A model generated the notes under the pieces. That model was not told the origin of the DNA and did not search any database. It saw nothing but the letters and a program-made list of their open reading frames with translations. This document shows, piece by piece, positions 24,439-32,670 of a stretch of 64,000 bases of DNA. Source of the stretch: CAYTGR01 sp964437445 (GTDB lineage Bacteria; Chloroflexota; Anaerolineae; B4-G1; SLSP01); assembly GCA_964437445.1 (NCBI GenBank), contig CAYTGR010000023.1, positions 5,015-69,014 of the forward strand, in the 5' to 3' direction. The position numbers and the translations under genes are program-made. Position 1 is the stretch's first letter; each line of letters starts with the position of its first letter.

Positions 24439-25437
24439 ATGGATTGGACGCAATTATTGCACTGGAGTTTCATCACCGCTCTCGTCACTGCCGGCATCCG
24501 GCTGGCGACGCCGGTCCTGCTGGCGGTGCTCGGCGAGATCATCACCGAGCGCGCCGGTGTGCTCAACCTGGGGCTGGAGGGGGTGATGTTGATGGGCGGC
24601 GTGGGCGGCTTCATGGCGGCCTACGCCCTGGAGCAGAGCGCCCTGGGCCCAACGCTGGGGCCAGCCTGTGCCTGGCTGGGGTTGGCGGCCGGCATGGTCG
24701 CCGGGATGGCCATGGGGTTGATCATGGCGGCGCTAAGCGTCACCCTCAAGGCCGATCAGGTGATCTGCGGCGTGACGCTGGTGGTTTTCGGGCACGGTCT
24801 CTCCACGTATCTTTACCGGCAGGCGTTTGCTTCACTGACGGCACGGGTGACGGGACTGGAGCCGTGGCCGATTCCGGGACTGAGCCGGCTCCCGGTGCTG
24901 GGTGAGCTGCTCTTCAACCACGATCCGACAGTCTACCTGACGGCGGCGCTCGTTGTCGTGGTCTGGCTGTTCCTGTTCCGCACGACCTGGGGCCTGCAAA
25001 TCCGGGCCGCCGGCGAGAACCCGGCCGCGGCGGAGACCTCCGGTATCCACGTGGCGCGGACGCGCTATGCGGCGACGCTGCTCGGCACGGCGCTGGCCGG
25101 GTTGGGCGGCGCTGTGCTGACGGTGGTGCAGCTCAAGCTCTTCCGCGAGGGGATCACCGCCGGGCGTGGCTGGATCGCGGTCGCGCTGGTGATTTTTGCC
25201 CGCTGGCGGCCGGAACTGGCCCTGGTGGGCGCGCTGCTGTTCGGGCTGGCGGATTCGCTCCAGTACCGGATTCAGGCGCTGAGCAGCCAGGTGGAACGGG
25301 GCGCCGGCGCTATCCCCTACGAATTTCTGTTGATGCTGCCTTACGTGCTCACTCTAGTGGCGCTCTTCCTCCGCAGCCGGCAGAGTGACGCGCCTGCCGC
25401 GCTGGGACAGCCTTACATCAAAGGGTCGTCGCAGTAA
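24439..25437 (+). CDS. BMP/nucleoside-type ABC transporter permease 2
   Basis: A 332-residue membrane protein of the same permease family, YufQ/NupQ/RfuD type. 'TPVLLAVLGEIITERAGVLNLGLEGVMLMGG' is the family N-terminal signature. The cytoplasmic coupling loop reads 'AGENPAAAETSGIHVARTRYAATLLGTALAGLGG'. It has about nine hydrophobic segments. It lies 53 bases after permease 1 and completes a lipoprotein-ATPase-permease-permease set on one transcript. The palindromic repeats that follow may mark the end of the island. Confidence 0.92.
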   Translation: MDWTQLLHWSFITALVTAGIRLATPVLLAVLGEIITERAGVLNLGLEGVMLMGGVGGFMAAYALEQSALGPTLGPACAWLGLAAGMVAGMAMGLIMAALSVTLKADQVICGVTLVVFGHGLSTYLYRQAFASLTARVTGLEPWPIPGLSRLPVLGELLFNHDPTVYLTAALVVVVWLFLFRTTWGLQIRAAGENPAAAETSGIHVARTRYAATLLGTALAGLGGAVLTVVQLKLFREGITAGRGWIAVALVIFARWRPELALVGALLFGLADSLQYRIQALSSQVERGAGAIPYEFLLMLPYVLTLVALFLRSRQSDAPAALGQPYIKGSSQ

Positions 25438-25440
25438 TTT

Positions 25441-25490
25441 TAGTGACGGGCTTCAGCGCGGTTCAGACGGCGCTGAAGCACCTGACTACG
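25441..25490. repeat. Palindromic repeat family, copy after permease 2
   Basis: TAGTGACGGGCTTCAGCGCG / ACGGCGCTGAAGCACCTGACTAC arrangement, starting three bases after the permease stop codon. Confidence 0.7.
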
Positions 25491-25504
25491 AACATGGATA
25501 GGCT

Positions 25505-25557
25505 CGTAGTGCTGCGTTTCAGCGCGGCGGAAACGGCGCTCAAGCGCCTGACTGCAA
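25505..25557. repeat. Palindromic repeat family, copy before the peptidase gene
   Basis: GTAGTGCTGCGTTTCAGCGC / ACGGCGCTCAAGCGCCTGACTGC. It ends just before GAAGGAGCGAG, the ribosome binding region of the peptidase gene. Confidence 0.7.
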
Positions 25558-25581
25558 ACCCAGAAGGAGCGAGAACAATTC

Positions 25582-27170
25582 ATGCCAGAGAATGCCACAC
25601 CCGAACCGCAACCTGCACCGCAGGATACGCTTGTCACCACTCAGCACAGCGTGACCATCAACNNNNNNNNNNNNNNNNNNNNNNNNNNNNNNNNNNNNNN
25701 NNNNNNNNNNNNNNNNNNNNNNNNNNNNNNNNNNNNNNNNNNNNNNNNNNNNNNNNNNNNNNGCAACCTGCACCGCAGGATACGCTTGTCACCACTCAGC
25801 ACAGCGTGACCATCAACGGCCAAGTGGTAGCCTATACTGTCACCGCGGGCACGCTCGTCCTTAAACAGGAGGACAATACTCCCAAAGCTGTGGTTTTCTT
25901 TACCGCCTACACCCGCGACAGCGTGACCGATCCGGCCCAACGCCCGTTGACGTTTGCCTTCAACGGCGGCCCCGGCTCGTCGTCGGTCTGGCTCCACCTG
26001 GGGCTGTTAGGGCCGCGGCGGGTGTTGATGGACGACGAGGGCCAGGCGCTCCCACCCCCTTACCGGCTGGTGGACAACGACCACTCCCTGCTGGATGTGA
26101 CCGACCTGGTCTTCATTGACCCGGTCAGCACCGGCTACAGCCGCGCGGTCAAGCAAGAAGAAGCCAAAGAGTTCCACGGCATTGAGAAAGACGTGGAGTG
26201 GGTCGGCGAATTTATCCGGCTCTACACCACGCGCTTCCGGCGCTGGGCCTCCCCCAAGTTCCTGGCCGGCGAGAGCTACGGGACAACCCGCGCCGCTGCG
26301 CTTTCCGGTTTCCTGCAACAGCGGCATGGGTTCTACCTCAACGGCCTGGCGCTCATCTCCACGGTGCTCAATTTCCAGACGATAGACTTCCATCCTGGCA
26401 ACGACCTGCCGTATCTGCTCTTCCTGCCCACCTATGCAGCGACGGCCTGGTATCACCGCCGGTTAGCCCCGGAATTGCAGCTGGATCTGCGCCAGACTTT
26501 GCGCGAGGTGGAAGCCTTCGCGCGCGGCGAGTACGCGGCGGCGCTGTTCCAGGGAGCGGCCCTCCCGGTGGCCGAACGGCGGCGGGTGGCCCGCAAGCTG
26601 GCCCGCTACACCGGCCTGACGCCGGAGTATGTGGAGCAGAGTGATCTGCGGCTGGAAATCTTCCGCTTCACCAAGGAATTGTTGCGGGCGCAGCAACGCA
26701 CAGTGGGCCGGCTGGATAGCCGCTTTGTCGGGATTGACCGCGACGCGGCCGGGGAAACGCCGGAGTTTGATCCCAGTTACGCCGCCATCCAGGGACCGTA
26801 TACCGCGCTGCTCAACGATTACGTGCGGCGCGAGCTCAACTTTGAGAGCGACCTGCCCTACGAAATCCTGACCGACCGCGTCCAGCCCTGGGATTACAGC
26901 CAGTACCAGAACCGCTATGTCAACGTGGGGGAGACGCTGCGTGCGGCCATGTGCCAGAATCCGGCGTTGCGCGTTTTCGTCGCCAACGGCTACTACGACC
27001 TGGCAACGCCCTACTTCGCCACCGAGTACACCCTCAACCATCTGGGGCTGGATCCCAGCCTGCGAGGCAACCTCAGCCTGGGCTACTACGAGGCCGGACA
27101 CATGATGTATATCCGCCGGGCGGTGCTGGCTCAGTTGAAAGCCGACCTGGCGGCGTGGATCGGTGCATGA
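25582..27170 (+). CDS. S10-family serine carboxypeptidase-like protein (interrupted by an artificial gap)
   Basis: Alpha/beta-hydrolase peptidase of the carboxypeptidase Y (S10) family, which removes C-terminal residues. The oxyanion block 'FNGGPGSSSVW', nucleophile Ser in 'LAGESYGTTRAAALSG', Asp in 'NGYYDLATPY' and His in 'EAGHMMYI' give a full triad. No signal peptide is seen. The record contains 100 N at 25663-25762, with 55 identical bases on each side (25608-25662 and 25763-25817). Removing the Ns and one copy (155 bases) puts the ATG at 25582, preceded by AAGGAGCG, in frame with the rest. This gives an intact protein of about 477 residues. As written, the frame shifts at the gap. Confidence 0.85.
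25608..25817. other. Scaffold gap (100 N) with duplicated 55-base flanks
   Basis: N run at 25663-25762. The 55 bases before it are repeated exactly after it, which is the signature of two overlapping contig ends that were scaffolded instead of merged. The real sequence probably has no gap. Confidence 0.95.
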
Positions 27171-27643
27171 ACTGCACGGGTCCCTGCGCTCGTCTGGCGG
27201 CACTGGAGACCTTGGGGGCCTGGGTGGTCTATCTGCTGTTGTTGTTTGGTCCGCGGGCTTGGTTGCTCAAAGGTCAACGCCAGCTCACCGCGGCTGAGTG
27301 GCGGGCGACCTATCCGGCGCTACGCTGGCTGCCTATCCTGCATGATCTCATGTCGGTAGTCGTCTTGACGGGTAGCATGGTCAGTACAATCTGGGTGATA
27401 CAAGGGGTGTCGCCTCCAACGGTGTATGGGTTAGCAACCGTCTGGGCGATTGCGCTGTTGAACGCTTTCAGCGGCCTTTTTGAGCTGGCCACCGGCGTTT
27501 GCCCCGTTTATGGGGCGCTCATCAAACGCTCTTATCGCCAGCGTTTCATCCGTCACCCGGTTGTGCGGCGGCTGGGCCTGGTAAGGATGTTGATCAGTCT
27601 CACGTTGTTGGGCGGCGTTATTTTGCTGGCGCGTCGGGTTTGA
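27167..27643 (+). CDS. Small integral membrane protein, unknown function
   Basis: A 158-residue protein with about four hydrophobic segments (around residues 14-32, 55-75, 85-105 and 138-155). The ATG at 27167 overlaps the peptidase stop codon (ATGA), so it is translationally coupled to the S10 peptidase. Two Cys near the N-terminus ('MNCTGPCARL') and one at 'TGVCPVYG' are the only motif-like features. No family was recognised. The arrangement suggests a membrane partner or anchor for the otherwise unsecreted peptidase, which is an inference. Confidence 0.6.
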   Translation: MNCTGPCARLAALETLGAWVVYLLLLFGPRAWLLKGQRQLTAAEWRATYPALRWLPILHDLMSVVVLTGSMVSTIWVIQGVSPPTVYGLATVWAIALLNAFSGLFELATGVCPVYGALIKRSYRQRFIRHPVVRRLGLVRMLISLTLLGGVILLARRV

Positions 27644-27677
27644 TGAAAAAGGTGAGCGTATATGGAATAATAGGCTG

Positions 27678-27727
27678 GTAGTGCCGTGCCGCAGCGCGGC
27701 GGAGACGGCGCTGAAGTGCCTGACTAC
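27678..27727. repeat. Palindromic repeat family, copy before PH-domain gene
   Basis: GTAGTGCCGTGCCGCAGCGCGG / ACGGCGCTGAAGTGCCTGACTAC (written in two halves). The first half has lost part of its pairing. It lies 30 bases before the next start codon. Confidence 0.7.
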
Positions 27728-27757
27728 GAACATGTATGGGCGAAGGAGGAAAACACC

Positions 27758-28387
27758 ATGAGAGATGCCTACCTGGACCGTCTGTTGGGCGAACGGGAGC
27801 AGATTGTGCTGGTGACCCGGCAGCACTGGTTGGTGCTGGCGGAGGCCATCATCGCCGAGATCCTGCTGCTGATCGGGATCGTCGCGCTGGTGACCCTTTT
27901 GCTGACCACCTGGGTGGTCAACCCGCTGGTCGCGTTAGGGTACCTGCTGGTTTTGCTGCCCATCCTGGCGCTGACGCGCGATGTGCTGGCCTGGGCCAAC
28001 CGCAAGTACGTGGTGACCACGCGGCGGGTGATCCAGATTTCGGGGGTGGTTAACAAAAACGTGCTGGATTCCTCGCTGGAGAAGGTCAACGACGTCCGGC
28101 TGGAGCAATCGGCCTTCGGGCGGCTGCTGGGCTATGGCGATGTGGAGATCCTGACGGCCAGCGAGCTGGGCAGCAATCGTTTCAGCCGGATTGGGGACCC
28201 GATTCGTTTCAAGACGGCAATGCTCAACGCCAAAGAGCGGCTGGAGCGTGAGCTGGTTGCCACCCCGGCAGCGGTAGGACGCGACGTCCCCGGTCTGATC
28301 GCCGCGCTGGACATGCTGCGGCAACAGGGGGTCCTGACCGAAGAGGAGTTCAACCGCAAGAAGGCGGAGCTGCTGGCCAAGTTGTAA
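27758..28387 (+). CDS. PH-domain (bPH_2/YdbS-like) membrane protein with SHOCT tail
   Basis: A 209-residue protein. Two membrane segments (about residues 26-50 and 52-72) are followed by a bacterial PH-like domain with 'RKYVVTTRRVIQISGVVNKNVLDSSLEKVNDVRLEQS' and 'GYGDVEILTAS'. A C-terminal SHOCT motif, 'LIAALDMLRQQGVLTEEEFNRKKAELLAKL', ends the protein. The ATG at 27758 has GAAGGAGG upstream. Such proteins are membrane-associated and of mostly unknown role, perhaps envelope or stress functions. It is convergent with the next gene. Confidence 0.85.
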   Translation: MRDAYLDRLLGEREQIVLVTRQHWLVLAEAIIAEILLLIGIVALVTLLLTTWVVNPLVALGYLLVLLPILALTRDVLAWANRKYVVTTRRVIQISGVVNKNVLDSSLEKVNDVRLEQSAFGRLLGYGDVEILTASELGSNRFSRIGDPIRFKTAMLNAKERLERELVATPAAVGRDVPGLIAALDMLRQQGVLTEEEFNRKKAELLAKL

Positions 28388-28392
28388 TCCCG

Positions 28393-29232
28393 CTACGGGA
28401 GCAACGCTTCTTCGCGCAGCAGGGCATCCAGCCCGGCGACAAGCGCGGCGGCGGCAGCCACCACTTGCGGCGAGACCTCACCGCTGGCGCGCAGCAGGGC
28501 CGTGACCTGAGCGCGTAGCGCCACCGGCCGCCGGGGACAGCGGGCCTCGGCCATCGCCAACAGCCGTTTCTCACCGGGGTGCGGCAACCGGTTGACCGCG
28601 AAGAGGATGTCAAAGTAGCTCGCCAGCAGTGCCGCCACCCGGTGGTTGATGCTGACCGGGTCGTCGTGGGCCACGGCGCGGTCCAGCTGGTAGCGGTACG
28701 ACGAAAGCGTCTGCCACAGGATGGGGTGGTTCTTGGCGACAATGGCCCGGCGGAGCGGCTCCGGGTAGGGTTGCCGGGCCTTTGCTTGCAACGCTGCGAA
28801 CCAGCCGTGCGCCTCGTAGAGCACCTGCGAGGTCAAGACATTGTGCCAGAAGCAGGTGGAGTAGCCTACGCTGGCCTCGCACCGCCGTAAAACGCGGTCC
28901 AGCTGCTCCTCAATCCAGGCCGGGGAGCGGAACATCACGTCCACGTGGATGCCGGTGGCGGCATCTACCCACTCGTCGCCCGGTTCCCAAAATTGATTGT
29001 CTACCTCGGCGCGGGAGGCCGCCCCGGTGGCGATAGCACGCCGGGCCTCCAGCGGCAGCGGCTCGCGGCTGTAAACGTAGAGATCAATGTCGGAACCGGC
29101 ATCGGCCAACCCGGTGGTCTGCGAGCCGGCGATGGCGACAGCTGCCACGGTCGGCAGCGCAGCGTACTCATCCGCGATGGATTGCGCCAGTTGCAGAGCC
29201 GGCAGGAGTGAAGCGCCTTCTTGATAGTCCAT
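28393..29232 (-). CDS. Nucleotidyltransferase-fold protein (DUF4037-like)
   Basis: A 279-residue soluble protein. The N-terminal part has the polymerase-beta nucleotidyltransferase signature 'AIAGSQTTGLADAGSDIDLYVYS' (G-S ... D-x-D), and a third acidic position, 'IHVDVMF', about 60 residues later. The rest is helical with a conserved-looking 'VGYSTCFWHNVLTSQVLYE' segment. This resembles DUF4037-type aminoglycoside-nucleotidyltransferase-like proteins. The substrate is unknown and resistance cannot be claimed. It ends six bases from the convergent PH-domain gene. Confidence 0.75.
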   Translation of the reverse strand: MDYQEGASLLPALQLAQSIADEYAALPTVAAVAIAGSQTTGLADAGSDIDLYVYSREPLPLEARRAIATGAASRAEVDNQFWEPGDEWVDAATGIHVDVMFRSPAWIEEQLDRVLRRCEASVGYSTCFWHNVLTSQVLYEAHGWFAALQAKARQPYPEPLRRAIVAKNHPILWQTLSSYRYQLDRAVAHDDPVSINHRVAALLASYFDILFAVNRLPHPGEKRLLAMAEARCPRRPVALRAQVTALLRASGEVSPQVVAAAAALVAGLDALLREEALLP

Positions 29233-29340
29233 GGTGCCCTTGCCCTTAGAATCGGTTATCCAGTGTCAGGCTGACGGCGCAGGTAGCGCGAACTTCAATT
29301 CGCTTCTCGCTGCCATTGTCAGCGTTGAGATACAGCGCAG

Positions 29341-29364
29341 AGACGCCCCTTGGGGCGTCTCTCC
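29341..29364 (-). terminator. Hairpin downstream of the penicillin-binding protein gene
   Basis: AGAGACGCCCC at 29341-29351 pairs with GGGGCGTCTCT at 29354-29364 (2-base loop), about 24 bases after the PBP stop codon on the minus strand. It lacks a clear T-tract, so it may be a stability hairpin or a degenerate terminator. Confidence 0.45.
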
Positions 29365-29387
29365 AGCTGTGGGACCTGTGATCCAGG

Positions 29388-32300
29388 TCAAGGCGTCCGC
29401 TTGGGCACGACGATGATCTTGACCGGTTCGGTCTCCGTTTTGTTTCCGGCGGCATCGTAGGCGATGACCTTGAATTTGTATTCGCCGACCCCTTCCAGGG
29501 TCCAGTTGATGTTGAACGGGGCAATCGTCCGCACCTTGAATGGTTGCTCTTCGTCGTTCTTGTAATACTCCACGCGGGCGATGGAATATTTATCGGAGAC
29601 CTCGGCGTTGATGTTAACCCACTCGTCTTTCCCCAGTTCATACTCCGAGTTGTTGAGCGGGTAGGTCAGGTCCACTTTCGGCGGCTCATGGTCCACCGTC
29701 ACCTGCAAGGCATGTTGGCGGACGTTGCCGCTGCCTCCTACCACCTGGAGTTGCAATGTGTAGAGCCCATCGGCCAGACCGGTGGTATCCCAGAACTCCA
29801 GCACGTTCTGGTCCACCTGGTTGTTGTGGTCCGGGCCGATCTGCTGCCACTGAGTGGGATTCATCCCCTGGCCGAAGACCAGCCGGTAGAAGGCCACGTC
29901 GCCTTTGGCGTTGCCAATGATGGGAATCACCCCCTGGATGTAGGAGTAGGCCGTGGGTGAAATGACCGCTACTTCCGCCCCGGTCAGATTAGGACCGTAG
30001 ACGGTATCATACTCGGTAGGGGGGATGGGGGGGCGCCGGTCCTCGTCCAGGCCGGCGATCCAGTCATTGGCCTCCGGCGGATAAACCTCGTAAACCCGCT
30101 GCTCCACCAGCTCCGGCGGGGTGTAAATGGTGGCCAGTTTGCCGGTCTCTTTGTTCACCAGGAAGGTCTGGTGCATCCGGCACTCCTCCTGTGGCTCGGT
30201 GCCGGGGATCATCAGCTCGGTGACGGTGGGGCAATCCTTGGTGGGCTTCAGGCCCGAAAGCGCGCAGACGGTCACTTCCACCAGCCCCTCAGGCCGCGTG
30301 AAGCTGACAATCGGCTCGTCGCGCAGCGCATATTCCATCACCGCGTGCCAGATAAAGGCCGCTCCGCGCGCGCCGGGCAGGCTGGTCATCGGCGTGTTAT
30401 CCGTGTTGCCCATCCAGACGCCGGTGACCAGTTGCGGCGTGTAGCCAATCGTCCAGTTATCCACATAATCGTTGGTCGTGCCGGTCTTGGCTGCTGCCGG
30501 CCGGTTATCGGCTAATTCCAACGGATTGGGCGTCCCGAAGGCCGGAATGCGGGCCTGCCGGTCGGCGATGATGTTGGTGATCAGGTAGGCCAGGCGCGGA
30601 TCCACCACCTGCCGGGCCTCCGGTTGCTTGTACTCGTACAGGACTTTGCCGTTGCGATCTTCCACGCGCAGAATCGCGACCGGATCCAATTCCCGGAACC
30701 CGGGGCGTTGTTGGGAATCGGGGACCGGCGCGCCGTACATCGTCCCATTGTTATCAAAGACGCTGTAAGCATAGGTCATATCCAGCAGGTGAACCTCACC
30801 GCCGCCCAGGGTCAGGCTGAGCCCGTAATATTGCAGCCCTTTGTCCAGTGTATTGATCCCCATCTGATGCGCCGTGCGCAGCACATTATCCACCCCGGCG
30901 ATGGACATGGCTTCCACGGCCGGGATATTGAGGGAGCGCGCCAGCGCTCCCCGCATCCGCACCGGGCCGTGATAGGTGCGGTCGTAGTTTTCCGGGACGT
31001 AAGGCGGCATACCTGAGCCTTGTTCAAAGGCCTGGCGCACATCCAGGAACATGTGCGCGGCATTGCCTCCCTGCGCCAGGAAAGTGACATAGGTGAAGGG
31101 CTTGAAGGAAGAACCGGGCTGGCGCAGGCCGTCCACCGCCACATTGAATTTGCCGTCAATAGTCTCGTCCCAGTAATCGGCGCTGCCCACCAGGGCCAGG
31201 ATCTCGCCCGTGGTTGGCCGGAGGACGACCACGGCCGAATTGTTGACGTGCAGATCTTGCCCCACCCGGTTAGCGGGCATATCGGGCAGGTATTGCGCCG
31301 CCTCACAGCCCTGGGCCACTGCTTGTGGAATCACGTCGGTGGGCAGTTCGCCCTTGAGGATGCGCAAATAGGCCTGGGTAACGCACTGCGATTGGTTCTG
31401 GAGCTCCAGGTCCAGCGTGGTGTAGACACGCAGCCCGCCGCCGGCGACCAGCTCCGGTCCAAACATTTCTTCCAGCTGGCGCCGGACGTAGAGCGAGAAG
31501 TGCGGGGCCTGGATATCATAGCGCGCGACCGGTGAGGCCAGCTGCCAGGACTCCACGCGGGCGGCATCGGCTTCAGCCGTAGTGATGCAGCCCTGACCGA
31601 TCATCGCATCCAGGACCAGGCCCTGCCGTTTGCGCGCATCTTCGGGGGCGTCAAAGGGATTGAGCAGCGGATATTGGGGGATGGCGGCCAGGGTTGCCGC
31701 CTCGGCAATATCCAGCTGCGTGGCAGGTTTGTCAAAATAAACCCGGGCCGCTGCATCAATCCCATATGCCAGGTTGCCGTAGAAGTTGGTGTTGAGGTAC
31801 CATTCCAGGATCTGCTGTTTACTGTACCGCCGGGTCAATTCCAGCGCCATCAGGATTTCTTTTATTTTACGGGTGTAACTGCGCTGGTAACGCTCTTCCA
31901 CCGAGATCACACTGTTTTTCACGACCTGTTGGGTGATGGAGGAGCCACCCTGGATATCGCCCCCCTGGAGATTGGCCCAAAAAGCACGCGCCAGACCGCG
32001 CGGGTTGATGCCGGGATTGGTCCAGAAGGTACGGTCTTCAATAGAGACGGTGGCACAGATTACATAGTCGGGTAATGTATCCAGCGCTACCCAGTTGCGG
32101 TCGCCAGCGTGCGGATCAATCACCTCGTAGAGCAAATTTTGACCGGTGCGGTCGTAGATTTTGGTGGTCTCAAAATTTTGGATACTGGCTGCCTCCACCT
32201 CTTCGGGAGTGGGCAACCCCGCCGTGAACATGGAGTAAGCGGCCGCCGCGCTGCCCACGCCGAGCACCACGGTCAGCCCGGAGGCAATCAACGAGGCCAG

Positions 32301-32429
32301 CGTCAGGACCGCCACGACCCGTAGCACCATGTTAAAACCGGTCCGGCTCCGCTTGCGTTGACGTTCGCGCTTGGTGACGATATGGGCGCGGAACAGGATC
32401 AACGGCATTTTCATGCTTCCGTTTGCCAT
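29388..32429 (-). CDS. Class A penicillin-binding protein (glycosyltransferase/transpeptidase) with C-terminal extensions
   Basis: A bifunctional peptidoglycan synthase of 1013 residues, longer than usual PBP1a. One N-terminal membrane anchor (about residues 25-50). The GT51 domain has 'SIEDRTFWTNPGINPRGLARAF', 'GGSSITQQVVKN' and 'RKIKEILMALELTRRYSKQQILEWYLN'. The transpeptidase has 'PGSSFKPFTY' (SxxK), 'SLN' and 'AAKTGTTNDY' (KTG). After about residue 760 come a cysteine-containing linker ('CALSGLKPTKDCP') and two beta-rich segments. The last resembles an Ig-like Big_7/bacterial cadherin domain ('DHEPPKVDLTYPLNNSEYELG'). The ATG at 32429 is used; the longer frame upstream lacks coding character. 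It is transcribed away from the glycosyltransferase genes. Confidence 0.92.
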   Translation of the reverse strand: MANGSMKMPLILFRAHIVTKRERQRKRSRTGFNMVLRVVAVLTLASLIASGLTVVLGVGSAAAAYSMFTAGLPTPEEVEAASIQNFETTKIYDRTGQNLLYEVIDPHAGDRNWVALDTLPDYVICATVSIEDRTFWTNPGINPRGLARAFWANLQGGDIQGGSSITQQVVKNSVISVEERYQRSYTRKIKEILMALELTRRYSKQQILEWYLNTNFYGNLAYGIDAAARVYFDKPATQLDIAEAATLAAIPQYPLLNPFDAPEDARKRQGLVLDAMIGQGCITTAEADAARVESWQLASPVARYDIQAPHFSLYVRRQLEEMFGPELVAGGGLRVYTTLDLELQNQSQCVTQAYLRILKGELPTDVIPQAVAQGCEAAQYLPDMPANRVGQDLHVNNSAVVVLRPTTGEILALVGSADYWDETIDGKFNVAVDGLRQPGSSFKPFTYVTFLAQGGNAAHMFLDVRQAFEQGSGMPPYVPENYDRTYHGPVRMRGALARSLNIPAVEAMSIAGVDNVLRTAHQMGINTLDKGLQYYGLSLTLGGGEVHLLDMTYAYSVFDNNGTMYGAPVPDSQQRPGFRELDPVAILRVEDRNGKVLYEYKQPEARQVVDPRLAYLITNIIADRQARIPAFGTPNPLELADNRPAAAKTGTTNDYVDNWTIGYTPQLVTGVWMGNTDNTPMTSLPGARGAAFIWHAVMEYALRDEPIVSFTRPEGLVEVTVCALSGLKPTKDCPTVTELMIPGTEPQEECRMHQTFLVNKETGKLATIYTPPELVEQRVYEVYPPEANDWIAGLDEDRRPPIPPTEYDTVYGPNLTGAEVAVISPTAYSYIQGVIPIIGNAKGDVAFYRLVFGQGMNPTQWQQIGPDHNNQVDQNVLEFWDTTGLADGLYTLQLQVVGGSGNVRQHALQVTVDHEPPKVDLTYPLNNSEYELGKDEWVNINAEVSDKYSIARVEYYKNDEEQPFKVRTIAPFNINWTLEGVGEYKFKVIAYDAAGNKTETEPVKIIVVPKRTP

Positions 32430-32565
32430 GTTATTTCCCTTTCCATTTCCCTGTTGGGGCGAATGCTGAGAGACTCGGCGGGTCGTTTTGTCATACCCCT
32501 GGCCCGCGTGTCTCTTCACCGCCCTTATCATAGCGGCCGCCGTGCGCAACGGCGCTATCTCCTGT

Positions 32566-32593
32566 ATTATCGCCAGGACTGACTGTTTGGCAA
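32566..32593 (-). promoter_or_regulatory. Promoter for the penicillin-binding protein gene
   Basis: On the minus strand, TTGCCA (32593-32588) and GATAAT (32571-32566) are 16 bases apart. It is back-to-back with the plus-strand promoter at 32601-32628 in the 241-base divergent space. Confidence 0.55.
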
Positions 32594-32600
32594 GGGGCTC

Positions 32601-32628
32601 TTGTCGGGCAGGTGATTGCGGGTATAAT
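32601..32628 (+). promoter_or_regulatory. Promoter for the GT2 - epimerase - GT39 operon
   Basis: TTGTCG at 32601-32606 and TATAAT at 32623-32628, spacing 16. Transcription would start near 32635, about 36 bases before the GT2 start codon. Confidence 0.6.
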
Positions 32629-32670
32629 CCGAAGGCGGTAAATGATGATCTGGCTCAAGAAAGAAGTTGT

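Noticed and set aside
28393..29232. Aminoglycoside resistance nucleotidyltransferase
   Set aside because: Only the generic G-S...D-x-D nucleotidyltransferase signature is present; nothing points to an aminoglycoside substrate.
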